Assembly: GCA_027338645.1 (NCBI GenBank)
Contig: DAHWSH010000056.1
Coordinates: 1 to 64,000 of the forward strand
Length of the DNA: 64,000 nucleotides
Direction: 5' to 3'
Source: JAJZIH01 sp021785265
GTDB taxonomy: Bacteria; Pseudomonadota; Gammaproteobacteria; JAKAQQ01
Shown: piece by piece, positions 16,270-26,203 of the stretch
Position numbering within the stretch: position 1 is the stretch's first letter
Layout: each line of letters opens with the position of its first letter
Program-made: the position numbers and the translations under genes
Notes under the pieces: generated by a model
Database searches by the model: none
The model's input: the letters and a program-made list of their open reading frames with translations, nothing else
What the model was told of the DNA's origin: nothing

Positions 16270-17684
16270 GAAGCCTGATCCCGTAGATCACACAAGCGCC
16301 CGATCAAGTGGGCCAGGGCCGGCTCGAGTCCCTGACCATCCCCTCCTTCAACCAAGATCCGCACGACCGCTTCCGTTCCGGAGGGCCGGATCAGGATCCG
16401 GGATGGCTTGCCGATGAGGCCGCGGGCATGTTCGTAATCGGGACCCAGGATCGTCTCGGCCGGTACCGGGATTTCCCTCGGCCACGGCACGTTGACCATC
16501 CGTTGAGGATAGCGGTGGAGGTTCCGGCACAACTCGTCAAGCCTGCGCCCCTGCCGCCACATGGCCCGAAGAACCTGCAAGGCCGAGAGCAGACCGTCTC
16601 CCGCTGGAGCAAGATCAAGATGGATGAGGTGTCCCGAGCTTTCCCCGCCCAGAACACCTCCCTCGCGTTCCAGACACGCCAGGACATGGCGGTCGCCCAC
16701 GGCGCTGCGACAGAACCGGATCCCATGGCGGCCCAAACTCTCCTCGAGTCCAAGATTGCTCATCAGGGTTCCCACCACCGGGCCCTCGAGTCGGCACTCC
16801 TCCAGGCGATCCATGGCCAGTACGTAAAGTAGCCCGTCCCCATCGACGACTTCACCCCGGTGGTCCACAAAGATGACCCGATCTCCATCACCATCAAAAG
16901 CGATTCCGCAGTCTGCGCCTTCGCGACGCACGGTTTCTGACAGGAGTTCCGGGTGGAGAGAGCCCACGCCCGCATTGATGTTTACCCCATCCGGGTGGAT
17001 GCCGAGCGCAATCACCCGAGCGCCCAGCCGTTCAAAAAGCGCGGGGGCGAGCCGGTAGGTTGCTCCATGGGCACAGTCCACGACCAAGGTGAGGCCCTGG
17101 AGACTCATCCCCTCTGGTAGCGAGGCACAGCAGAAATCCAAGTAGTCCTCACGGATTCCCTCCGGTCTCCGGACCTGACCTAGTTCGGCGACGGGAACTG
17201 GAACCAGTGGTTCCGCCAGCTGGGCCTCGATGGCCCGCTCGATGGCATCCGGAAGTTTCTTGCCATCCGGGCCAAAAAACTTAATGCCGTTGTCGATGTA
17301 GGGGTTATGGGAGGCACTGATGACAATCCCAGCGGCCCCCCCCAGCCGGTGCGTGGCAAAGGACACGCCCGGGGTGGGAAAGGGCCCCAGCAAGAAAACG
17401 GATGCGCCCGCAGCGGAAAGTCCCGCTTCCAGTGCCGACTCGAACAGGTAACCCGAGTTGCGGGTATCCTTGCCGATCACGACTCCACGACGCGCCCCAT
17501 CGCGGGTGGCGAGAACCCGACCGGCCGCCCACCCCAGCTTGAGCACCCATTCGGGTGTCATCGGTTCGGTACCGACACGTCCGCGGATCCCATCGGTTCC
17601 GAACAGACGTCCGACTCGTCCTCCGGTTCCGCCGGACGCAGCCGGAGGCCGGACAGGTTCAGGCGGCGGCCGAGGGTTCACCAT
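16266..17684 (-). CDS. glmM: Phosphoglucosamine mutase
   Basis: Converts glucosamine-6-phosphate to glucosamine-1-phosphate for UDP-GlcNAc, peptidoglycan and LPS synthesis. Signatures are LFGTDGIRG near residue 28, the phosphoserine loop ISASHNPYIDNG (Ser125 as nucleophile), the metal-binding DGDGDR near residue 270 and the C-terminal sugar-phosphate loop RPSGTEAVVR. ATG 17682-17684 has a good Shine-Dalgarno (GGGAGG, spacing about 8) lying inside the folP end. This gives 472 residues with a Pro-rich N-terminal extension of about 25 residues. Confidence 0.95.
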   Translation of the reverse strand: MVNPRPPPEPVRPPAASGGTGGRVGRLFGTDGIRGRVGTEPMTPEWVLKLGWAAGRVLATRDGARRGVVIGKDTRNSGYLFESALEAGLSAAGASVFLLGPFPTPGVSFATHRLGGAAGIVISASHNPYIDNGIKFFGPDGKKLPDAIERAIEAQLAEPLVPVPVAELGQVRRPEGIREDYLDFCCASLPEGMSLQGLTLVVDCAHGATYRLAPALFERLGARVIALGIHPDGVNINAGVGSLHPELLSETVRREGADCGIAFDGDGDRVIFVDHRGEVVDGDGLLYVLAMDRLEECRLEGPVVGTLMSNLGLEESLGRHGIRFCRSAVGDRHVLACLEREGGVLGGESSGHLIHLDLAPAGDGLLSALQVLRAMWRQGRRLDELCRNLHRYPQRMVNVPWPREIPVPAETILGPDYEHARGLIGKPSRILIRPSGTEAVVRILVEGGDGQGLEPALAHLIGRLCDLRDQAS

Positions 17685-18486
17685 GGATCGCCTCCCAGAT
17701 CCGGATTGCATCGCGGGTTTCAGCCACATCATGCACGCGGATGAGACGCGCCCCCGCCTCGAGTGCCATGAGCGCGGCGGCCACACTACCCGCCAGGCGC
17801 TTGTCCAACGGGCGTCCTGTCAGATCGCCGATCAACGACTTCCGAGAAAGCCCCACCATAAGGGGAAATCCCAACCCGGCGAAAGTCCGGAGGTTACGCA
17901 TGAGCGTGAGATTGTGCGCGGGTGTTTTCCCGAACCCAAATCCCGGATCAATGGCGATCCGTTCACTCCCGATACCCGCTGCTTGCGCCCGCTCCACGAA
18001 ACCCAAAAGCGCAGAGCGCACCTCGGCCACGACCTCCCCGTAAGTCGGTGCCTCCTGCATGGTCGGCGGAGTCCCCTGCATGTGCATGAGGCAAACCGAG
18101 ACCCCGCTCCGGGCGACGATCTCGCACGCTCCCGACCGTTCCAGGGCCCGGACATCGTTGATGGCGACCACTCCAAGGTCAATCACTTCGGCCATCAGAG
18201 CCGGCTGGCTGGTATCGACGATCAACGGGGCTGAACGGGAGACCAGGGCTCTCACGATGGGCAGCACTCGTTCCCGCTCTTCTGCAAGGGAGACCGGCCT
18301 GGCCCCGGGCCGGGTGGACTCGCCCCCGACTTCGATGAAATCCGCCCCCTCTTCAACCAAGGCTGTCGCCCGTCGACAGACGGCCTCTACGCTTCGGTTG
18401 CGACCGCCGTCATAGAACGAGTCCGGGGTGACATTGAGGATCCCCACGATCCGTGGTCGGGAGCAGTCCAGTGTCGCCCAGCGCAT
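17659..18486 (-). CDS. folP: Dihydropteroate synthase
   Basis: Condenses dihydropterin pyrophosphate with p-aminobenzoate in folate synthesis, the sulfonamide target. The 275-residue barrel has GILNVTPDSFYDGG near residue 15, EVGGESTRPGA near residue 52, the IDPGFGFGKT segment near residue 165, GLSRKSLIG near residue 200 and the terminal IRVHDV motif. The usual DTxK stretch reads DTSQP here, so the common Lys is Gln; the effect is unknown. The start lies 9 bp after the ftsH stop, and the end overlaps glmM. Confidence 0.95.
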   Translation of the reverse strand: MRWATLDCSRPRIVGILNVTPDSFYDGGRNRSVEAVCRRATALVEEGADFIEVGGESTRPGARPVSLAEERERVLPIVRALVSRSAPLIVDTSQPALMAEVIDLGVVAINDVRALERSGACEIVARSGVSVCLMHMQGTPPTMQEAPTYGEVVAEVRSALLGFVERAQAAGIGSERIAIDPGFGFGKTPAHNLTLMRNLRTFAGLGFPLMVGLSRKSLIGDLTGRPLDKRLAGSVAAALMALEAGARLIRVHDVAETRDAIRIWEAIHGEPSAAA

Positions 18487-18495
18487 CGGAGGGGA

Positions 18496-20418
18496 TCAGT
18501 GCTGGCTCGCGGGACCTCCGATGGTCCCCTCCTTGGGTGCTCCTCCGGGAGGAACCGGGGCGGCAACCACCGGCGAGCCACCCATATCATTCCAGCCCGC
18601 GGGAGGTCTCGGAACCTTGCCCGCGAGAATGTCACGGATCTGTCCGTCATCGATGGTCTCGTACTTGATCAGCGCATCGGCCATGAGATCCAGCTGGTCC
18701 CGATGCGCCGTGAGGATCGCGCGGGCCCGTTCGTAGTTTCGACTGACGATCGTTCGCACTTCCTCATCGATGACGTGGGTCGTTTCATCCGAGACCTGCT
18801 TGTGGCGCGAGACCGCGTGTCCCAAAAACACCTCGCCTTCCTCTTCGCTGTACGCCTGGGGACCCAGACGATCCGACAGTCCCCACTTGGTGACCATGTT
18901 GCGGGCAATCTCCGTGGCGCGCTCGATGTCATTGGACGCTCCGGTGGTCACCTGATCTGCGCCAAAGACGATCTCTTCCGCCATCCGTCCTCCGTAAAGA
19001 CTGCTGATTTGGCTTTCCAGACGCTGCTTGCTCAAGCTGTAGCGGTCGGTCTCGGGAAGAAACATGGTGACCCCGAGGGCCCGGCCGCGAGGGATGATAC
19101 TCACCTTGTAGACAGGATCGTGATCCGGGACATTGAGTCCCACAATGGCATGCCCCGCCTCGTGATAAGCCGTCAAGCGCTTTTCTTTCTCACTCATGAC
19201 CATCGAGCGACGTTCGATGCCCATCAGGATCTTGTCCTTGGCGCGCTCGAAATCCGCCATACCGACGGTACGCGAGTTCTTGTGTGCCGCAATCAAAGCC
19301 GCCTCATTGACGAGGTTCATGAGGTCTGCGCCAGAGAACCCGGGAGTGCCGCGGGCAATGATTTCCGGACGGACATCATCGGCAACGGGCAGACGCCGCA
19401 TGTGCACCCGGACGATCTGCTCACGCCCCCGGACATCCGGAAGTGGAACGATCACTTGGCGGTCAAACCGGCCAGGTCGGAGCAAGGCCGGATCCAGCAC
19501 ATCGGGCCGGTTGGTCGCAGCAATGACGATCACGCCTTCGTTTCCTGAAAAACCATCCATTTCAACCAGGAGCTGGTTCAGGGTCTGTTCGCGTTCATCA
19601 TGCCCGCCGCCCAGTCCGGCACCGCGATGACGGCCGACTGCATCGATTTCGTCAATAAAGACAATACAGGGAGCATGTTTTTTGGCCTGTTCAAACATGT
19701 CGCGCACCCGCGAGGCGCCGACACCGACAAACATTTCCACGAAATCCGATCCGGAAATACTAAAGAAGGGCACCTTGGCCTCGCCGGCGATGGCCTTGGC
19801 CAAAAGCGTCTTGCCCGTTCCCGGCGAACCGACCAGAAGAACCCCTCGTGGAATCCGTCCGCCCAGGCGCTGGAACTTTCCTGGATCTTTCAGGAAATCA
19901 ACCAGTTCCATGACCTCTTCCTTGGCCTCGTCGACTCCGGCGACGTCATTGAAGGTGATCCGCACCTGATCTTCCGTCATGAGACGCGCCCGGCTCTTGC
20001 CGAAGGACATGGCACCCCGGCCACCCGCCCCCTGCATCATGCTGCGCATGAGCCACCACCACAAACCCAGCAGGAGCACAAAAGGCAGTACATCCTCGAG
20101 GAAAGTCATGAAAAAGGAGGGTTGGGGAGGCGGCTTGCCGGTGATCCGGACATGGTTTCGGTCCAGCTCGGCGATGAGCTGGGTATTGTCGGTCTGCGGG
20201 TTATACGAGTCGAAAGCAGTTCCCGACGACAACTGTCCGCTGATCCGGTTCTCCTGCAGAGTCACGGCCGTCACGTCATGGTGCCGTACGTCCCGCATGA
20301 ACTGGGAGAAGGTGATCGACTGGGTCGTTTTCGGGCTTTGACCGAAATGCATCACAAAGAAAAACAGGGCCGCCAAGACCAGCGCCCAAAGCAAAGCCGT
20401 CTTTAACCGTTCGTTCAC
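18496..20418 (-). CDS. ftsH: ATP-dependent zinc metalloprotease FtsH
   Basis: Membrane-anchored AAA+ protease that degrades unassembled membrane proteins and regulators. The 640-residue product has TM1 (residues 7-24), a periplasmic domain, TM2 (about 109-124), Walker A GSPGTGKT (197-204), Walker B FIDEIDA (about 254-260), the SRH region with ATNRPDVLDPALLRPGRFDR, and the zinc site HEAGH (419-423). Most FtsH proteins have GPPGTGKT, so the first Pro is Ser here. The tail is Pro/Gly-rich. The rlmE-ftsH-folP-glmM order is classic for proteobacteria. Confidence 0.97.
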   Translation of the reverse strand: MNERLKTALLWALVLAALFFFVMHFGQSPKTTQSITFSQFMRDVRHHDVTAVTLQENRISGQLSSGTAFDSYNPQTDNTQLIAELDRNHVRITGKPPPQPSFFMTFLEDVLPFVLLLGLWWWLMRSMMQGAGGRGAMSFGKSRARLMTEDQVRITFNDVAGVDEAKEEVMELVDFLKDPGKFQRLGGRIPRGVLLVGSPGTGKTLLAKAIAGEAKVPFFSISGSDFVEMFVGVGASRVRDMFEQAKKHAPCIVFIDEIDAVGRHRGAGLGGGHDEREQTLNQLLVEMDGFSGNEGVIVIAATNRPDVLDPALLRPGRFDRQVIVPLPDVRGREQIVRVHMRRLPVADDVRPEIIARGTPGFSGADLMNLVNEAALIAAHKNSRTVGMADFERAKDKILMGIERRSMVMSEKEKRLTAYHEAGHAIVGLNVPDHDPVYKVSIIPRGRALGVTMFLPETDRYSLSKQRLESQISSLYGGRMAEEIVFGADQVTTGASNDIERATEIARNMVTKWGLSDRLGPQAYSEEEGEVFLGHAVSRHKQVSDETTHVIDEEVRTIVSRNYERARAILTAHRDQLDLMADALIKYETIDDGQIRDILAGKVPRPPAGWNDMGGSPVVAAPVPPGGAPKEGTIGGPASQH

Positions 20419-20481
20419 GTCTTCGAACCTCCGCTGCCGAGTCCCCAGATCACCAAGGGGTGACTCTTTAGCCCTATTAGC

Positions 20482-21147
20482 CTACACCAAGCGCGGGTCC
20501 CGCGCCAAAAGGTACAGCTCCGCACTCGCTGCACGCGAAGCCTTGGGCTTCAGGATCTTGACTCTGGCGAAGCCCTCCTCGAGTGTTTCCTGCATGCGGG
20601 CACACTCCGGTCCCTGGAAAAATTTCATGAGCAGTGCCCCCCGTGGCCCAAGCCAGATCCGGGCCAGAGCAAGCGCCGCCACGCCGAGGGCGAACATGTG
20701 GGCTTGGTCGACGACCCGGTCTCCGGTCAGGTTGGGTGCCATATCGGACAAAACAAGGACGGCCGTGCCCCGCTCCAGGCCCAGTGCTTCGAGTTGCCGG
20801 GTCACGCTGGTCGTCTCCTCGAGGTCAGCCACGAGCGTTTCCACACCCGGGAGTGGACTCAGGGGCAGACGGTCAATGGCCACGAGCCGCCCCCCGCCCG
20901 TCATACGGCGGCGAACATACTGGCTCCAGCCTCCCGGTGCCGCCCCGAGATCGAGAACCAGCCCGCCGGCCGGGACGAGCCGCTCTTGTCGATCGATTTC
21001 CGCAAGCTTGAAGCTGGCCCGGGTCCGGAATCCTTCCCGGCGGGCCTTGCGGACATAGGGATCCTTCCGGTGCCGCGTCAGCCAGCCACGCGCGGTGCGA
21101 CGCGTCATCCCCAGCCGGCGCTCCGATGGCCCATCCCGATCTGCCAC
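20482..21147 (-). CDS. rlmE: 23S rRNA 2'-O-methyltransferase RlmE (FtsJ/RrmJ)
   Basis: Methylates the ribose of U2552 in the 23S A-loop. The Rossmann fold shows the SAM loop VLDLGAAPGGWSQYV near residue 64, and the K-D-K-E catalytic set is visible: Lys in ASFKLAEID, Asp in LVLSDMAPNLTG, Lys in LLMKFFQG, Glu in SAELYLLAR. The GTG start (complement of 21145-21147) is preferred over the ATG 13 codons later because GGGAG sits five bases upstream. Length is 221 residues. Confidence 0.93.
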   Translation of the reverse strand: MADRDGPSERRLGMTRRTARGWLTRHRKDPYVRKARREGFRTRASFKLAEIDRQERLVPAGGLVLDLGAAPGGWSQYVRRRMTGGGRLVAIDRLPLSPLPGVETLVADLEETTSVTRQLEALGLERGTAVLVLSDMAPNLTGDRVVDQAHMFALGVAALALARIWLGPRGALLMKFFQGPECARMQETLEEGFARVKILKPKASRAASAELYLLARDPRLV

Positions 21148-21156
21148 TGGGTCTCC

Positions 21157-21657
21157 CTACTCGTAGCGGACCTCGAGGATCTCGAGATGGAGCACCCCAC
21201 CTGGAACCACCACTTCCACTTCATCCCCTTCCTCTCGGCCGATCAGGGCGCGAGCCAAGGGCGAGGTATGGGACAGCCGCCCCTGTTCCAGTTCCGCCTC
21301 GTCGACTCCGACAATTTCATAGCGGATCCGCTCATGCCGGTCCGTATTCTCGACAATCACGGTCGCCCCAAAGACCACTCGGCCATCCGGCTCCCGATCC
21401 CGGAGATCAATCACATCCGCATTCGAGAGTTTTTCCTCGATCTCGTGGATTCGGCCTTCGACAAAACTCTGCTGTTCGCGTGCGGCGTGGTATTCGGCAT
21501 TTTCGCGCAGATCGCCATGCGCGCGGGCCTCGGCGATGGCCGCCACGATACGGGGTCGCTCGACTCCCTTGAGCCGCTTGAGTTCCTCGCGCAACCGCTC
21601 GGCGCCGCGTCGCGTCATCGGGTAACGGGTCAGTGCTGCAGGTCCTGGGGGATTCAA
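21157..21657 (-). CDS. greA: Transcription elongation factor GreA
   Basis: Rescues backtracked RNA polymerase by stimulating transcript cleavage. The 166-residue product has the N-terminal coiled coil with the acidic tip DLRENAEYHAA near residue 49 and the C-terminal FKBP-like domain ending SPLARALIGREEGDEVEV. The start is probably TTG (complement of 21655-21657), overlapping the carB TGA as TTGA, because GGAGG lies six bases upstream. The internal ATG at residue 14 has no such site. carB-greA overlap suggests coupling. Confidence 0.93.
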   Translation of the reverse strand: MNPPGPAALTRYPMTRRGAERLREELKRLKGVERPRIVAAIAEARAHGDLRENAEYHAAREQQSFVEGRIHEIEEKLSNADVIDLRDREPDGRVVFGATVIVENTDRHERIRYEIVGVDEAELEQGRLSHTSPLARALIGREEGDEVEVVVPGGVLHLEILEVRYE

Positions 21658-24600
21658 CGGGAACCTCCGTCTTCAAGCCAGAGATGGAGGGGATAGACCG
21701 CATCCTCCCCACTGTGGATCCGGGCAGTCAACATGGCGTACGCGGCCTCCACGCTCGTATAGTAGGCGATTTTATGGTGAATGGCCTCCCGTCGGATGGA
21801 ACGCGACTCCGCGATCGCCTCGCGACCCTCGGTGGTATTGACGATGAGGTCGATGTCTCCGTCGATGATGAGGTCAACCACATGCGGGCGGCCTTCGCGG
21901 ACCTTGTTGACTGCCCGGCATGACAGCCCCGCCGCCTGGAGCGTTTCCGCGGTTCCGCGAGTGGCAATCAGGCTGAATCCCCGTTCGGCCAGGCCGCGCG
22001 CCAGACCCACCGCAAGAGACTTGTCAGCGTTCCGGACCGAGATCAGGACAGTTCCGGAGTCCGGCGGTTCCACTCCGGCCGCACGTTGCGCTTTCGCGTA
22101 GGCCTCGGCGAAATGGCACCCAAAGCCCATCACCTCGCCGGTTGACTTCATTTCCGGACCGAGGATGGGATCGGCACCCTGGAACTTGACAAACGGGAAA
22201 ACCGGCATCTTGACGGCGTAGTGTCGGGAAGGGGTTAAACTCCGGACACCCTGCTCGGCCAGCGATTTTCCCGCCATGACCCGCGCGGCAACCTTGGCCA
22301 AAGGCAAACCGGTCGCCTTGGAGACGAAGGGGACGGTTCGGGAAGCGCGCGGATTGACCTCGATCAGGTAGATCTCGCCATCCTGGATGGCAAATTGCAC
22401 ATTCATGAGCCCGCGTACACCCAGCCTCAGGGCCAAGGCCTCGACCTGCTTCCGGAGTACATCCTGCAGTCCGGCGGGTAGATGTTGGGGGGGCAGTGAA
22501 CAGGCGGAATCTCCGGAATGAACTCCGGCCTGTTCCACATGCTCCATGATGCCTGCAATCAGAACATCCGTTCCATCCGCGACCGCATCCACATCGACCT
22601 CGGTGGCATGATCGAGGTAGCGGTCCAGCAAGACCGGCATGGCCTGCGGGGTTCGCTCGGCCCGGGCCATGTAGTCATCCAGTTCGGAAAACTTGAAAAG
22701 CACCTCCATCGCCCGTCCGCCCAGTACATAGGAAGGGCGGGCCAGCAGCGGAAATCCAAGCGCTTCGGCCGCCCCCCTGGCCTCGCTGACCGTTCGGACA
22801 GTCCGGTTGGCCGGCTGCCGGAGGCCCAGTTCGGTGACCAGCTGCTGGAAGCGTTCGCGATCCTCGGACAGATCGATCGAGTCGGCCGGCGTACCCAACA
22901 GGGTGACGCCGGCGTTGGCCAGCGGTAGGGCAAGCTTGAGCGGGGTCTGTCCGCCATACTGGACGATCACGCCCAGAGGACGTTCGATCTCGACAATCGC
23001 GAGTACATCCTCGAGCGTCAGTGGTTCAAAATACAATCGGTCAGCGACATCGTAGTCGGTGGAGACGGTCTCCGGATTACAGTTCACCATGAGGGTCTCA
23101 TAGCCCTCGTCACGCAATGCCTGGACGGCGTGAACGCAGCAGTAGTCGAATTCAATGCCCTGCCCGATCCGGTTGGGCCCCCCGCCCAGAATCATGATCT
23201 TGGACCGCGCAGTCGGGTGTGCCTCGCATTCTTCCGCGTAGGTGGAATAGAGATAGGCGGTCTCGGTCGGGAACTCGGCCGCACAGGAATCGACCCGCTT
23301 GTAGACCGGACGGATGCCCAGTCCCATCCGCAGGCGGCGGATCTCCGTTTCGGTGGATCCGACCAGCCGGGCCAGCCGGCTGTCGGAAAAACCCTGCCGC
23401 TTGAGCATCCGCAAGCGTTCCCGATCCAAGCCGGAAAGACCGGCCTGGGCCACCTGCCGTTCCTCGGCCACCAGTGAACGGATTTGATCCAGAAACCAGG
23501 GATCAATCGCCGTGAGTTCCGCAATGTCTTCGAGCGTCCAGTCCTGGCGAAAGGCATCGGCCACATACCACAGACGTTCGGGACCGGGAACTCGCAGTTC
23601 CCGGATCAATTTTTCCCGCTCGTCAGGCCCCAGGGGGGCGGCTGACATCCGTGGTCCGAGACCGTCATCTCCGATCTCGAGGCCGCGGAGGGCTTTTTGC
23701 AGTGATTCCGCGAAAGTACTCCCGATCGCCATGACCTCTCCCACGGCTCGCATCTGTGTCGACAAGCGATCCGACGCTTCGGGAAACTTCTCGAAATTAA
23801 AGCGGGGAATCTTGGTCACCACGTAATCAATCGTGGGCTCGAACGACGCCGGTGTGCGGCCAGCGGTAATCTCGTTCTTAAGTTCATCCAAGGTATAACC
23901 GACGGCGAGCTTCGCTGCGACACGGGCAATCGGGAAGCCCGTGGCCTTGGAGGCCAGGGCTGATGACCGCGAGACCCTGGGATTCATTTCGATAACATGA
24001 ATCTCACCGGTTCGGGGATGGATGGCGAATTGGACGTTGGATCCTCCCGTTTCGACTCCAACCTTGCGGAGGACGGCGATGGCGTCGTCGCGCAAACGCT
24101 GTGCCTCCTTGTCCGTCAGGGTCAGGGCCGGGGCCACCGTGATCGAGTCTCCCGTATGCACGCCCATGGGATCCAGGTTTTCGATGGTACAGACAATGAT
24201 GCAGTTGTCGTGACGGTCCCGTACCACCTCGAGCTCGAACTCCTTCCAGCCGAGCAGCGAGGCCTCGACCAGGATTTCCCGTGTGGGGGACTGGGCCAGC
24301 CCGTTCTCGGCAATGGCCACGAACTCCTCGCGGTTATAGGCAATCCCTCCACCCGACCCACCCAGCGTGAAGGACGGCCGAATCACGGTTGGAAATCCAA
24401 TTTCCTTCTGGATGACCAGCGCTTCTTCGAGCGAATGGGCGAGACCCGAACGCGGGGTGAGGAGACCGATTTCCGTCATCGCCTGCTTGAACCGTTCCCG
24501 ATCCTCCGCAATGTCGATGGCGGCACGGGAGGCTCCAATGAGTTCGACACCCGCCTCGCCCAACACCCCCTCGCGCACGAGATCCAGGGCGGTATTGAGC

Positions 24601-24884
24601 GCCGTCTGTCCGCCCATGGTGGGCAAAAGCGCGGAGGGCCGCTCGCGTTCAATGATCCGGGCGATGGTCGACCAGCGAATGGGCTCAATGTAGACCGCAT
24701 CGGCGATCTCTGGATCCGTCATGATCGTGGCTGGATTCGAGTTGACCAGAATGACCCGGTATCCCTCCTCACGCAGCGCCTTCAAGGCCTGGGTGCCCGA
24801 ATAGTCAAACTCACAGGCCTGACCGATGACGATCGGTCCGGCCCCGATCACGAGGATGCTTTCGAGATCAGTCCGTTTGGGCAT
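21654..24884 (-). CDS. carB: Carbamoyl-phosphate synthase large subunit
   Basis: Makes carbamoyl phosphate from bicarbonate, ATP and CarA-derived ammonia, feeding arginine and pyrimidines. The 1076-residue protein shows two homologous ATP-grasp halves. The first has GSGGGIAYNREEF near residue 175; the second begins near residue 555 with MILGGGPNRIGQGIEFDYCC. A C-terminal methylglyoxal-synthase-like allosteric domain starts near residue 940 (VLISVRNADKSLAVGLARGL). The start overlaps carA by 17 bp. Confidence 0.97.
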   Translation of the reverse strand: MPKRTDLESILVIGAGPIVIGQACEFDYSGTQALKALREEGYRVILVNSNPATIMTDPEIADAVYIEPIRWSTIARIIERERPSALLPTMGGQTALNTALDLVREGVLGEAGVELIGASRAAIDIAEDRERFKQAMTEIGLLTPRSGLAHSLEEALVIQKEIGFPTVIRPSFTLGGSGGGIAYNREEFVAIAENGLAQSPTREILVEASLLGWKEFELEVVRDRHDNCIIVCTIENLDPMGVHTGDSITVAPALTLTDKEAQRLRDDAIAVLRKVGVETGGSNVQFAIHPRTGEIHVIEMNPRVSRSSALASKATGFPIARVAAKLAVGYTLDELKNEITAGRTPASFEPTIDYVVTKIPRFNFEKFPEASDRLSTQMRAVGEVMAIGSTFAESLQKALRGLEIGDDGLGPRMSAAPLGPDEREKLIRELRVPGPERLWYVADAFRQDWTLEDIAELTAIDPWFLDQIRSLVAEERQVAQAGLSGLDRERLRMLKRQGFSDSRLARLVGSTETEIRRLRMGLGIRPVYKRVDSCAAEFPTETAYLYSTYAEECEAHPTARSKIMILGGGPNRIGQGIEFDYCCVHAVQALRDEGYETLMVNCNPETVSTDYDVADRLYFEPLTLEDVLAIVEIERPLGVIVQYGGQTPLKLALPLANAGVTLLGTPADSIDLSEDRERFQQLVTELGLRQPANRTVRTVSEARGAAEALGFPLLARPSYVLGGRAMEVLFKFSELDDYMARAERTPQAMPVLLDRYLDHATEVDVDAVADGTDVLIAGIMEHVEQAGVHSGDSACSLPPQHLPAGLQDVLRKQVEALALRLGVRGLMNVQFAIQDGEIYLIEVNPRASRTVPFVSKATGLPLAKVAARVMAGKSLAEQGVRSLTPSRHYAVKMPVFPFVKFQGADPILGPEMKSTGEVMGFGCHFAEAYAKAQRAAGVEPPDSGTVLISVRNADKSLAVGLARGLAERGFSLIATRGTAETLQAAGLSCRAVNKVREGRPHVVDLIIDGDIDLIVNTTEGREAIAESRSIRREAIHHKIAYYTSVEAAYAMLTARIHSGEDAVYPLHLWLEDGGSR

Positions 24885-26052
24885 GCGTCCCTTCCCGCCG
24901 GCTCACCGCGGTCCCACCCGATTCCGCGAGGAGATCCAGAAACTGGTCAAACAGGCTAGCCGCATCGTGCGGGCCGGGACTGGCTTCCGGGTGTCCCTGG
25001 AAGCCCAAGGCCGGTACATCGGTGCGTGCGAGACCCTGCAGCGAAGCGTCGAACAGGGAACGGTGCGTCACCCGCAGCGTTTTGGGGAGCGATGCTTCAT
25101 CGACCGTAAACCCATGGTTCTGGCTCGTGATCCAGACCCGTCCAGTGGCCAGTTCAATGACCGGATGGTTCGCCCCGTGATGTCCAAACTTCATCTTGAC
25201 TGTCCGTCCCCCACTGGCCAGACCCAAGAGCTGGTGACCGAGACAGATGCCGAAAAAGGGCACGCGACGCTCAAGCCAGCCGCGCGCTGTCCTCACTGCA
25301 GGTTCCATCGCCTGGGGATCTCCCGGACCGTTGGAAAAGAGCACGCCGTCGGGCCGGAGCGCCAGACCCTGTTCGAGTCGGGTGGTTGCGGGGACCACCG
25401 TCACCCGGCAACCGCGATCGACCAGCAGGCGCAGAATATTCTGCTTGACCCCAAAATCGTAAACCACGATATGGGGATGCCCAAGTCTCCGGTGCGGCGG
25501 GACAGGCTTTTCGGCAGGATGCCAGATCCCTTGGGTCCATGAAGCCGGGCTCGGGCGGTACACATCCGGGGTCAGATCCTGCCCCACCATGGAAGGGAGG
25601 GCACGGGCCGTGCTCACGGCCAGATCACGCTGCCGCTCCGTCACGGGACCGGTCAGGATGCAGCCGTTTTGCGCTCCATGATCCCGCAGATGACGGGTCA
25701 GGCGCCGGGTGTCGACTCCCGCGATGGCCACGATCCCACGAGACCGCAAAAAGGATTCGAGCGAGAGCTCGGCCCGCCAGCTGCTCGCAAACCGGCTGGC
25801 CTCGCGCAGGATGACCCCCGCTGCTGCCGGAACACTGCTTTCCGCATCGGAGCGGTTGGCGCCCACATTGCCGACATGAGGCATGGTGAGCACGACGAGC
25901 TGGCCCCGGTAGGAGGGGTCCGTCAGGATCTCCTGATATCCCGTAAGTGCAGTATTGAAAACCGTCTCGCCGGTGGCTTGTCCCTCGTGTCCAACGGAGT
26001 GGCCCTCGAAAATGCTTCCGTCTGCGAGGGCGAGAAGTGCCGTGGACATCAT
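24868..26052 (-). CDS. carA: Carbamoyl-phosphate synthase small subunit
   Basis: Glutaminase subunit that passes ammonia to CarB. Residues 1-150 match the CarA N-terminal domain (ADGSIFEGHSVGHEGQATGE, GYQEILTDPSY). The C-terminal class I amidotransferase domain has the nucleophile elbow FFGICLGHQLLGLA and the His/Glu pair FQGHPEASPGPHD. Tandem ATGs at 26052 and 26049 are both possible. About 150 bp separate it from panD, enough for a carAB promoter, but none was convincing by eye. Confidence 0.97.
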   Translation of the reverse strand: MMSTALLALADGSIFEGHSVGHEGQATGETVFNTALTGYQEILTDPSYRGQLVVLTMPHVGNVGANRSDAESSVPAAAGVILREASRFASSWRAELSLESFLRSRGIVAIAGVDTRRLTRHLRDHGAQNGCILTGPVTERQRDLAVSTARALPSMVGQDLTPDVYRPSPASWTQGIWHPAEKPVPPHRRLGHPHIVVYDFGVKQNILRLLVDRGCRVTVVPATTRLEQGLALRPDGVLFSNGPGDPQAMEPAVRTARGWLERRVPFFGICLGHQLLGLASGGRTVKMKFGHHGANHPVIELATGRVWITSQNHGFTVDEASLPKTLRVTHRSLFDASLQGLARTDVPALGFQGHPEASPGPHDAASLFDQFLDLLAESGGTAVSRREGTHAQTD

Positions 26053-26203
26053 AATCGGTGGGTCGCATTCACCCCCCGCCTGCCGTACTCTGCCCCGATC
26101 GGAGACTGGGACGGGAAGCGGTTGATCAGTTGGATTGGGTAACCGGTCCGGAGAATTCTAACACGGGGTCCACCCCGGCTCCTCCCCTCCTCCGTCGGGC
26201 CAT

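Noticed and set aside
26161..26180. Hairpin CGGGG-TCCA-CCCCG after panD as a terminator
   Set aside because: The stem is only five pairs and has no U-tract on the relevant strand.
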